Notes under the pieces: model-generated
Told to the model about the DNA's origin: nothing
What the model saw: the letters and a program-made list of their open reading frames with translations, nothing else
The model's database searches: none
Position numbers and translations under genes: made by a program
Source: Tetrapyrgos nigripes
Lineage: Eukaryota; Basidiomycota; Agaricomycetes; Agaricales; Campanellaceae
Direction: 5' to 3'
Length of the DNA stretch: 64,000 nt
NCBI GenBank assembly: GCA_013368315.1
Contig: JAACJM010000031.1
Span: forward strand, 62,001 to 126,000
In this document: piece after piece, positions 1-10,274 of the stretch
How positions within the stretch are numbered: the first letter of the stretch is position 1
How the letters are laid out: each line of letters begins with the position of its first letter

Positions 1-1088
1 CTAATGGTACTTGAGTTGGAATGCATAATCAGTGAATCGTGCCATCCTCAGCAATGTCCAGTTCCTACAAGCAGTGTTGAGTAGCGATTCATCTGAGCAA
101 ACATTCGTTCGTACTTTTTTCAATGACGTGATCACTGCTACTTCCCTTTTCTCCCAACGAATAACACATTTGGCAAAGTGAGCCTTAAGTTCTTTACTGG
201 GAATCAAGAGAAGCCTCTCCTCTAGCCAGCAGCCTCATAGCCGGGACCTAAAGATGGGGTAGTGCGCATAGGGATCACAGTCAACATGAGCGCTCATGAG
301 GTCTCATGCAGGCATAGATGCGTGAAGCAATCTTGAATCAAGTTCTCTATGCAAGCTGAAATCTCTTCTCCATTAGAATCTCGAACATACACACCACTGT
401 TACCCTCGTGGCAATCCCTGGTGCTAAACATGACCCCATTTATTTCTATGGTGGAAGCAGATCGAACATATTTCGGAAGTGTCATTTTAGCCTGGATGAA
501 AAGTACTTGTATCTCTTCAGGTAGCTGGTATAACGTCTGACTGATATTTTCCTCGTAGATATCTTCCCTGGCTGAAGCAATGCGTAGATCAGTGGTGAGA
601 GTTCCACGAAGCTCCGGTGTGATCAGTTTCTCTAGAAAGGGCCGGCAAGCTCTTAGGAACCCTGGGCAGCAGTCCAGGTATATGTAGTGGATTAGGTTCT
701 GCATCTCATGATACTTTCGACCCATGGTCCATTCATATTCACCTTAGTGAGATCATCAGAATGGGTTGTGGTCACTGATCACGATCACTGTACCTGCTTT
801 GTAATTGGTTTCGAACTCCCCAACGTCCCCTATCTGCCTCTCGAATGGGAACGCCCATGCTCCATTTACTGGTCCATACTGAAGCAAAAACTCTCCGATG
901 TGAAAAGCCATGTGGTGATTGGGAACACAACCATACTGAGGAAATAAAGAATGTAGGTGCTGCCTATATCTTGTCATTTGTTCCAAGTACGCTTCTCTGT
1001 GACGTTCTGAAGTGGTCCTTGATGAAGCAATGATGACAGCAGAGACCAGATGCATGGTGAGATCAAGTAATGCCTGCACTGGGTGCAA
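1..1088 (-). pseudogene. CACTA (Tnp2/Plavaka-like) transposase, C-terminal part
   Basis: Three blocks on the minus strand (1088-794, 742-294, about 207-1) read as the C-terminal half of a fungal CACTA-type transposase. The signature is VPNHHMAFHIGEF, then GPVNGAWAFPFERQIG, then, after splicing, YKAGEYEWTMGRKYHEMQ. The first two blocks join cleanly across a 51-bp intron at 793-743 (donor GTACAG, acceptor CTAAG), which restores the family-typical G-E-x-E-W-T-M. The link to the third block is not resolved, and that block stops at 1-3. The N-terminal half is not present: the frame runs into the end of the neighbouring palindrome at about 1088. Family assignment is from motif memory. I treat it as a fragment because the catalytic region is missing. 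Confidence 0.6.
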
Positions 1089-2330
1089 ACACTTGTAAAT
1101 CCTCTGCTTTACTGAGGTTTTACAAGAGTATTACACCAAGCCAATCAATATGTAAGACTCCTTGTCATACATTAGTATTACAAGGGACAGAAAAAATTAG
1201 AACAACCTTGTATGACCATTGTAAGTCACAAAGAAATACCATGGACTTTCAGTGTGACTTGCTGTCACTGTATACCCTTGGTTGATATACTGTGGAATTA
1301 CACAGGAATTTCAGAGTGACTTTTTGTCACAAATATGTCATGTAGTAAGACACATAGGAAATACTGGAGTATTTCAGTGTGACAGATAATCAGAGTATGA
1401 CAACAGTAAGGCAAGAGAGATTTACAAAAGGACTTACAAGGAAGCAAAATCTGCAGGAAATTGACAAAAGTGACAATCAAGTCACAGTAATACACTTGTA
1501 AGACTAGCTGTATTATGAAGGAATTACAAGAAACATTTGCTACAAACACTGGTAAATCCTCAGCCTTACTGGAGTATTACAAGAGTATTATGGGGAACCA
1601 ATCAATATGTAAATAGGCTTGACTTACAAGTGTATTACAAAATAGACAAAAAATGAGGACTGTTCTGAAGGACTGTTGTAAGCTGCAAGGACATACCATG
1701 GACTTTCAGTGTGAGGCTTTGTCACAGTATAGCATTGAAGAGCATACAGTGGAATTACAAGGTGACTTTTTTGTCACAGTATGTCTTCTTGTAGAACAGA
1801 ACTGAAATACCACAGTATTTCAGTGTGAGATAATGTCACAGTAAGACAATTTGTAAACCAAGTAAAATTTACAGAGGACTTACCAGAAGGTAGAACTTGA
1901 AAGTCTTGGGTAAGACTGCTCATATTTACACTGAATTTATGGAGGGGCAGCTGTGTCATAGTGATACTGTAGAAAGACTTGTGATTTTACAAGGGAATTA
2001 CAAGATGCAGGTTTTAAAAGTCTATCTCGTAAGTCTCTGGAAAAAATGTGCATGCTAAATGGAGAATATACAGTGTGACAGACTAGTCACAGTAAGACAC
2101 TTGTAAGTCACAAGACATTACAATGACTTTACTGAAAAGTGACTATTTTGTAAGTCATCATGTATATCCAATGGACTTACAAGAGACTGGGTAGATGGAT
2201 TTGCAGTGCATGTCAATTAAGTAATACAGAAGGGCTTACTGAAAATTTACAACCAGGTTAATTAAATTTTACTAAATATAAATAGACAGCTCAGGTTGGA
2301 CAGGAAAAGGGCAGACTACTGTATCTGCCT
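1077..2330 (+). repeat. Left subterminal arm with TTACAAG/CTTGTAA motifs
   Basis: AT-rich non-coding arm of the palindrome. It holds at least a dozen copies of TTACAAG or its complement CTTGTAA, mixed with TGTGAC/GTCACA motifs, in both orientations. Such arrays in the terminal regions of CACTA elements are known binding sites for the element's DNA-binding protein. Here the function is inferred from layout only. Small open frames in it have no recognisable coding character. Confidence 0.7.
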
Positions 2331-4112
2331 TGTCATCTGCTTCATCTGCTCAGTCTGTTACATCTGCGCATCTGCCTTGTCTGCCTTGTCTGCCTTGTGT
2401 GCCCCATCTGCCCCGTCTGCCTTGTCTGCCCCGTCTGCCTTGTCTGCCCCGTCTGCACCGTCTGCACCATCTGCCCCGTCTGCCTTGTCTGCCCTGTCTG
2501 CATTGTCTGCCTTGTCTGCCCTGTCTGCCTTGTCTGCCTTGTCTGCTCCATCTGCCTTGTCTGCTCCGTCTGCTTTGTCTGCCTTGTCTGCTCTGTGTGC
2601 CTCGTCTGCCTCGTCTGCCCTGTCTGCTCTGTCTGCCTCATCTGCCTCATCTGCCTTGTCTGCTCTGTCTGCCTTGTCTGCTCCATCTGCCTTGTCTGCC
2701 TTGTCTGCTCCGTCTGCCTCATCTGCCTCGTCTGCTCTGTCTGCCTCGTCTGCTGTCTGCCTTGTCTGCTCTGTCTGCCTTGTCTGCTTTGTCTGCCTTG
2801 TCTGCTCTGTCTGCCTTGTCTGCTCTGTCTGCCTTGTCTGCTCTGTCTGCCTTGTCTGCTCTGTCTGCCTTGTCTGCTCTGTCTGCCTTGTCTGCTCCAT
2901 CTGCCTTGTCTGCCCTGTCTGCCTTGTCTGCCTTGTCTGCCTTGTCTGCCTTGTCTGCCTTGTCTGCTCCGTCTGTCTGCCTTGTCTGCTCCGTCGGCCC
3001 TGTCTGCCTTGTCTGCCCTGTCTGCTTCATCTGCTGCGTCTGCTTTGTCTGCCTGGTCTGCCTGGTCTGCTCCGTCTGCCTGGTCTGCTCTGTCTGCCTG
3101 GTCTGCCTTGTCTGCCCCGTCTGCCTCGTCTGCCCCGTCTGTCCCATCTGCCTTGTCTGCCCCATCTGCCCCGTCTGCCTTGTCTGCCCCGTCTGCCTTG
3201 TCTGCCCCGTCTGCCTTGTCTGCCCTGTCTCCCTTGTCTGCCCCGTCTGCCTTGTCTGCCTTGTCTGCCTTGTCTGGCTTGTCTGCCCCGTCTGCCTTGT
3301 CTGCCCCGTCTGCCTTGTCTGCCTTGTCTGCTCTGTCTGCCCTCATCTGCCTTGTCTGCTCCATCTGCCTTCGTCTGCCTTGTCTGCTCCGTGTGCCTTG
3401 TCTGCCTTGTCTGCTCCGTCTGCCCTCATCTGCCTTGTCTGCTGCGTCTGCCTTTGTCTGCCTTGTCTGCTCTGTCTGGCTTGTCTGCTTCGTCTGGCTT
3501 GTCTGCTCCGTCTGCCTTGTCTGCCTTGTCTGCCTTGTCTGCCTTGTCTGCCTTGTCTGCTCCATCTGTCTGCCTTGTCTGCTCTGTCTGCCCTGTCTGC
3601 CTTGTCTGCCCTGTCTGCTTCATCTGCTGTGTCTGCTTCGTCTGCCTGGTCTGCCTGGTCTGCTCCATCTGCCTGGTCTGCTCCATCTGCCTGGTCTGCT
3701 CTGTCTGCCTGGTCTGCTCTGTCTGCCTGGTCTGCCTGGTCTGCCCCGTCTTCTCCGTCTGCCCCGTCTGCCTTGTCTGCCTTGTCTGCCCCGTCTGCCT
3801 TGTCTGCCTTGTCTGCTCTGTCTGCCCTCATCTGCCTCGTCTGCTCCATCTGTCTTTGTCTGCCTTGTCTGCTCCGTCTGCCTTGTCTGCTGTCCTTGTC
3901 TGCTCCGTGTGCCTTGTCTGCCTTGTCTGCTCCGTCTGCCCTCATCTGCCTTGTCTGCTCCATCTGCCTTCGTCTGCCTCGTCTGCTCTCCTCGTCTGCT
4001 CCGTCTGCCTTCGTCTGCCTCGTCTGCTCTCCTCGTCTGCTCCGTCTGCCTCGTCTGCACAGGCAGATGGGGCAGATAAGGCAGAGCAGATGAGGCAGAC
4101 AGACATAGCAGA
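2331..4112 (-). repeat. 9-bp minisatellite, block 1
   Basis: Tandem array of CTGCCTTGT-type units, the reverse complement of GCAGACAAG, with variants CTGCTCCGT, CTGCCTGGT, CTGCCCCGT and CTGCCTCAT. The last part (about 4063-4112) is already in the opposite orientation, switching at GTCTGCACAGGCAGAT. Because the unit is 9 bp, all frames stay open for hundreds of codons and translate to LPC, SAL, CLV or, on the other strand, ADK, QTR, RQG repeats. I do not call these genes. Confidence 0.9.
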
Positions 4113-4117
4113 CAAGG

Positions 4118-4540
4118 TGTCACAAATCGCCGATCTATTCATTTTATATCCCCACGGACTACTATTCATTCCTCTCATCTTTACCACCATCATCTTCTCT
4201 GTCTACAGTTACCATCACTTGATCTGATATGTTCATCATTAATCTCCGATTCCTATCTCCCTGGACATTCTCACTTATTCACTTATTCTCAATTCACTTC
4301 TTTGACATATATACCAAGGACTTGTAGTTAGTTCCTTAGTCTGTTCACTTCGTCTCCACTCTGCTCTCAGTACAGTGCAGTGTCGAGTATAGTCAGCTAC
4401 TCATCCTCTACTTGTGTCTACTATTTCTCTACACTTTCTCACTCTGTCTCTCTCTCTATATCGTCTCATTTGTAACTGGTCAATCTCTTGGTTCATTATG
4501 TGACTTGGGTGGTTATTGCTAAGTGACAACGCTCTTGACA
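4118..4540 (+). repeat. Solo LTR (gypsy-like), left copy
   Basis: A 423-bp sequence beginning TGTCACAAATC and ending CTCTTGACA, flanked on both sides by CAAGG (4113-4117 and 4541-4545). It contains a TATA-like TATATACC near the middle. TG...CA ends plus a 5-bp target duplication identify a solo LTR inserted in the minisatellite. It is the mirror image of 7236-7658, with only about one difference seen. Confidence 0.85.
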
Positions 4541-4545
4541 CAAGG

Positions 4546-6696
4546 CAGACAGATGGAGCAGACAAGGCAGACAAGGCAGACAAGGCAGACAAGACAGACG
4601 GAGCAGACAAGGCAGATGAGGCAGACGAGGCAGACAGAGCAGACGAGGCAGACAGGGCAGACGAGGCAGACGAGGCAGACAGGGCAGACGAGGCAGACGA
4701 GGCAGACGGGGCAGACGAGGCAGACAGAGCAGACGAGGCAGATGGAGCAGACGAGGCAGACAGAGCAGATGGAGCAGATGAGGCAGACGGAGCAGACAAG
4801 GCAGACAAGGCAGATGGGGCAGACAAGGCAGACAAGGCAGATGAAGCAGACAGAGCAGACAAGGCAGACAAGGCAGACGGAGCAGACAATGCAGACGAGG
4901 CCGACAAGGCAGACAGAGCAGACAAGGCAGACAAGGCAGACAGAGCAGACAAGGCAAACGAGGCAGACGGAGCAGACCAGGCAGACCAGGCAGACAGAGC
5001 AGACAAGGCAGACCAGGCAGACGGAGCAGACAAGGCAGACAAGGCAGACGGAGCAGACAAGGCAGACAAGGCAGACGGAGCAGACAAGGCAGACAAGGCA
5101 GATGGAGCAGATGGAGCAGACAAGGCAGACGGAGCAGAAGAGGCAGACAAGGCAGATGAGGCAGACAGAGCAGACAAGGCAGACAAGGCAGACAAGGCAG
5201 ACAAGGCAGACAAGGCAGATGGAGTAGACAAGGCAGACGGAGCAGACAAGGCAGACGGAGCAGACAAGGCAGACGGAGCAGACAAGGCAGACAGAGCAGA
5301 CAAGGCAGACGGAGCAGAAGAGGCAGACGAGGCAGATGAGGCAGACAGAGCAGACAAGGCAGACAAGGCAGACAAGGCAGACAAGGCAGACAAGGCAGAC
5401 AAGGCAGACAAGGCAGACAAGGCAGACAAGGCAGACAAGGCAGACAAGGCAGACAAGGCAGACAAGGCAGACAAGGCAGACAAGGCAGACAAGGCAGACA
5501 AGGCAGACAAGGCAGACAAGGCAGACAAGGCAGACAAGGCAGACAAGGCAGACAAGGCAGACAAGGCAGACGGAGTAGACAAGGCAGACAGAGCAGACAA
5601 GGCAGATGGATCAGACAAGGCAGACGGAGCAGACAAGGCAGACAGAGCAGACAAGGCAGACGGAGCAGACAAGACAGACAGGGCAGATGGGGCAGACAAG
5701 GCAGACGGGCCAGACAGAGCAGACAAGGCAGACAAGGCAGATGGAGCAGACAAGGCAGACGGAGCACACAAGGCAGACAGAGCAGACAAGGCAGACAGAG
5801 CAGACAAGGCAGACGGAGCAGATGTGGCAGATGAGGCAGACAAGGCAGATGGGACAGACGGGGCAGACGGGGCAGACAAGGCAGACGGGGCAGACAAGGC
5901 AGACGGGGCAGACAAGGCAGACCAGGCAGACAGAGCAGACCAGGCAGACAGAGCAGACCAGGCAGACAGAGCAGACCAGGCAGACAGAGCAGACCAGGCA
6001 GACAGAGCAGACCAGGCAGACGGAGCAGACCAGGCAGACGGAGCAGACCAGGCAGACGGAGCAGACCAGGCAGACCAGGCAGATGAAGCAGACGCAGCAG
6101 ATGAAGCAGACAGGGCAGACAAGGCAGACAGGGCCGACGGAGCAGACAAGGCAGACAGACGGAGCAGACAAGGCAGACAAGGCAGACAAGGCAGACAAGG
6201 CAGACAAGGCAGACAAGGCAGACAAGGCAGACAAGGCAGATGGAGCAGACAAGGCAGACAGAGCAGACAAGGCAGACAGAGCAGACAAGGCAGACGGAGC
6301 AGATGTGGCAGATGAGGCAGACAAGGCAGATGGGACAGACGGGGCAGACGGGGCAGACAAGGCAGACGGGGCAGACAAGGCAGACCAGGCAGACAGAGCA
6401 GACCAGGCAGACAGAGCAGACCAGGCAGACAGAGCAGACCAGGCAGACGGAGCAGACCAGGCAGACGGAGCAGACCAGGCAGACCAGGCAGATGAAGCAG
6501 ACGCAGCAGATGAAGCAGACAGGGCAGACAAGGCAGACAGGGCCGACGGAGCAGACAAGGCAGACAGACGGAGCAGACAAGGCAGACAAGGCAGACAAGG
6601 CAGACAAGGCAGACAAGGCAGACAAGGCAGATGGAGCAGACAAGGCAGACAGAGCAGACAAGGCAGACAGAGCAGACAAGGCAGACAGAGCAGACA
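4546..6696 (+). repeat. 9-bp minisatellite, block 2
   Basis: GCAGACAAG-type array with units GCAGACGGA, GCAGACAGA, GCAGACCAG, GCAGACGAG and GCAGATGGA. The stretch at about 5350-5570 is nearly homogeneous GCAGACAAG. Two longer blocks (about 5800-6290 and 6285-6695) are near-copies of each other, showing higher-order duplication of about 480 bp. It ends abruptly at GCAGACAACTGCC, where the orientation flips. Confidence 0.9.
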
Positions 6697-7230
6697 ACTG
6701 CCTTGTCTGCCTTGTCTGCCTTGTCTGCTCCGTCTGTCTGCCTTGTCTGCTCCGTCAGCCCTGTCTGCCTTGTCTGCCCTGTCTGCTTCATCTGCTGCGT
6801 CTGCTTCGTCTGCCTGGTCTGCCTGGTCTGCTCCATCTGCCTGGTCTGCTCCGTCTGCCTGGTCTGCTCCGTCTGCCTGGTCTGCTCCGTCTGCCTGGTC
6901 TGCTCCGTCTGCCAGGTCTGCTCCGTCTGCCTGGTCTGCTCTGTCTGCCTGGTCTGCCTTGTCTGCCCCATCTGCCTGGTCTGCCCCGTCTGCCCCGTCT
7001 GCCCCATCTGCCTTGTCTGTCCCGTCTGCCTTGTCTGCCTTGTCTGCCTTGTCTGCCTTGTCTGCCTCGTCTGCTCTGTCTGCCTCGTCGGCCCCGTCTG
7101 CCTCGTCTGCCTCGTCTGCCCTGTCTGCCTCGTCTGCTCTGTCTGCCTCGTCTGCCTCATCTGCCTTGTCTGCTCCGTCTGTCTTGTCTGCCTTGTCTGC
7201 CTTGTCTGCCTTGTCTGCTCCATCTGTCTG
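6697..7230 (-). repeat. 9-bp minisatellite, block 3 (opposite orientation)
   Basis: CTGCCTTGT-oriented array starting at the flip point after GACAA. It mirrors the outer part of block 2: read as the reverse complement from 7230, the unit order matches block 2 from 4546. The centre of the whole palindrome is therefore here, and the right inner arm is shorter. Confidence 0.9.
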
Positions 7231-7235
7231 CCTTG

Positions 7236-7658
7236 TGTCAAGAGCGTTGTCACTTAGCAATAACCACCCAAGTCACATAATGAACCAAGAGATTGACCAG
7301 TTACAAATGAGACGATATAGAGAGAGAGACAGAGTGAGAAAGTGTAGAGAAATAGTAGACACAAGTAGAGGATGAGTAGCTGACTATACTCGACACTGCA
7401 CTGTACTGAGAGCAGAGTGGAGACGAAGTGAACAGACTAAGGAACTAACTACAAGTCCTTGGTATATATGTCAAAGAAGTGAATTGAGAATAAGTGAATA
7501 AGTGAGAATGTCCAGGGAGATAGGAATCGGAGATTAATGATGAACATATCAGATCAAGTGATGGTAACTGTAGACAGAGAAGATAATGGTGGTAAAGATG
7601 AGAGGAATGAATAGTAGTCCGTGGGGATATAAAATGAATAGATCGGCGATTTGTGACA
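7236..7658 (-). repeat. Solo LTR (gypsy-like), right mirrored copy
   Basis: The 423-bp reverse complement of the LTR at 4118-4540, bounded by CCTTG at 7231-7235 and 7659-7663. The identical insertion site in both arms means the LTR entered the array before the arms were duplicated, or was copied across by gene conversion. Confidence 0.85.
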
Positions 7659-7663
7659 CCTTG

Positions 7664-10274
7664 TCTGCTATGTCTGTCTGCCTCATCTGCTCTGCCTTAT
7701 CTGCCCCATCTGCCTGTGCAGACGAGGCAGACGGAGCAGACGAGGAGAGCAGACGAAGCAGACGAAGGCAGACGGAGCAGATGAGGAGAGCAGACGAGGC
7801 AGACGGAGCAGACAAGGCAGATGAGGGCAGACGGAGCAGACAAGGCAGACAAGGCACACGGAGCAGACAAGGACAGCAGACAAGGCAGACAAAGACAGAT
7901 GGAGCAGACGAGGCAGATGAGGGCAGACAGAGCAGACAAGGCAGACAAGGCAGACGGGGCAGACGGGGAAGACGGGGCAGACGAGGCAGACGAGGCAGAC
8001 AGAGCAGACCAGGCAGACGAGGCAGACAGAGCAGACCAGGCAGATGGAGCAGACCAGGCAGACCAGGCAGACGAAGCAGACGCAGCAGATGAAGCAGACA
8101 GGGCAGACAAGGCAGACAGGGCCGACGGAGCAGACAAGGCAGACAGATGGAGCAGACAAGGCAGACAAGGCAGACAAGGCAGACAGAGCAGACAAGGCAG
8201 ACGGAGCAGACAAGGCAGACAGAGCAGACAAGGCAGACGAAGGCAGACGGAGCAGACAAGGCAGATGAGGGCAGACGGAGCAGACAAGGCAGACAAGGCA
8301 GACGGGGCAGACAAGGCAGACGGGGCAGACAAGGCAGATGGGGCAGACGGGGCAGATGGGGCAGACGAGGCAGACGGGGCAGACCAGGCAGACCAGGCAG
8401 ACGGAGCAGACCAGGCAGACGGAGCAGACCAGGCAGATGGAGCAGACCAGGCAGACGGAGCAGACCAGGCAGACGGAGCAGACCAGGCAGACCAGGCAGA
8501 CAAAGCAGACGCAGCAGATGAAGCAGACAGGGCAGACAAGGCAGACAGGGCCAACGGAGCAGACAAGGCAGACAGACGGAGCAGACAAGGCAGACAAGGC
8601 AGACAAGGCAGACAAGGCAGACAAGGCAGACAAGGCAGACAGGGCAGACAGGGCCGACGGAGCAGACAAGCCAGACAAGCCAGACAAGCCAGACGGAGCA
8701 GACAAGCCAGACGGAGCAGACAAGGCAGACAGAGCAGACAAGGCAGACGAAGGCAGACGGAGCAGACAAGGCAGATGAGGGCAGACGGAGCAGACAAGGC
8801 AGACAAGGCACACGGAGCAGACAAGGCAGACGAAGGCAGATGGAGCAGACAAGGCAGATGAGGGCAGACAGAGCAGACAAGGCAGACAAGGCAGACGGGG
8901 CAGACAAGGCAGACGGGGCAGACAAGGCAGATGGGGCAGACGGGGCAGATGGGGCAGACGAGGCAGACGGGGCAGACCAGGCAGACCAGGCAGACGGAGC
9001 AGACCAGGCAGACGGAGCAGACCAGGCAGACGGAGCAGACCAGGCAGACGGAGCAGACCAGGCAGACCAGGCAGACAAAGCAGACGCAGCAGATGAAGCA
9101 GACAGGGCAGACAAGGCAGACAGGGCCGATGGAGCAGACAAGGCAGACAGATGGAGCAGACAAGGCAGACAAGGCAGACAAGGCAGACAAGGCAGACAAG
9201 GCAGACAAGGCAGACAAGGCAGACAAGGCAGACAAGGCAGACAAGGCAGACAAGGCAGACAAGGCAGACAAGGCAGACAGAGCAGACAAGGCAGACAGAG
9301 CAGACAAGGCAGACAAGGCAGACAAGGCAGACAAGGCAGACAAGGCAGACAAGGCAGACAAGGCAGACAGAGCAGACAAGGCAGACAGAGCAGACAAGGC
9401 AGACAGAGCAGACAAGGCAGACAGAGCAGACAAGGCAGACAGCAGACGAGGCAGACAGAGCAGACAAGGCAGACAGAGCAGACAAGGCAGATGAGGCAGA
9501 CGGAGCAGACAAGGCAGATGGAGCAGACAAGGCAGATGGGGCAGATGGGGCAGATGGGGCAGACGGGGCAGATGGGGCAGACCAGGCAGACGGGGCAGAC
9601 AAGGCAGACCAGGCAGACGGAGCAGACCAGGCAGACCAGGCAGACAAAGCAGACGCAGCAGATGAAGCAGACAGGGCAGACAAGGCAGACAGGGCCGACG
9701 GAGCAGACAAGGCAGACAGACGGAGCAGACAAGGCAGACAGAGCAGACAAGGCAGACAGAGCAGACAAGAGCAGACAGCAGACGAGGCAGACAGAGCAGA
9801 CAAGGCAGACAGAGCAGACGAGGCAGATGAGGCAGACGGAGCAGACAAGGCAGACAAGGCAGATGGAGCAGACAAGGCAGACAGAGCAGACAAGGCAGAT
9901 GAGGCAGATGAGGCAGACAGAGCAGACAGGGCAGACGAGGCAGACGAGGCACACAGAGCAGACAAGGCAGACAAGGCAGACAAAGCAGACGGAGCAGACA
10001 AGGCAGATGGAGCAGACAAGGCAGATGGAGCAGACAAGGCAGACAAGGCAGACAGGGCAGACAAGGCAGACAATGCAGACAGGGCAGACAAGGCAGACGG
10101 GGCAGATGGTGCAGACGGTGCAGACGGGGCAGACAAGGCAGACGGGGCAGACAAGGCAGACAAGGCAGATGGGGCAGACAAGGCAGATGGGGCAGATGGG
10201 GCACACAAGGCAGACAAGGCAGACAAGGCAGATGCGCAGATGTAACAGACTGAGCAGATGAAGCAGATGACAAG
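7664..10274 (+). repeat. 9-bp minisatellite, block 4
   Basis: Mirror of block 1 and longer (about 2.6 kb against 1.8 kb). It begins in the CTGCC orientation, flips near 7720 at CTGTGCAGACGAGG and then runs as GCAGAC-type units. It contains several near-repeats of a segment built around GCAGACGCAGCAGATGAAGCAG, which marks higher-order duplication. It ends at ACAAGGCAGATACAGTAGTC and passes into the right arm. Confidence 0.9.

Noticed and set aside
2331..10274. CRISPR-like array
   Set aside because: Units are contiguous 9-mers without unique spacers, and the genome is fungal.
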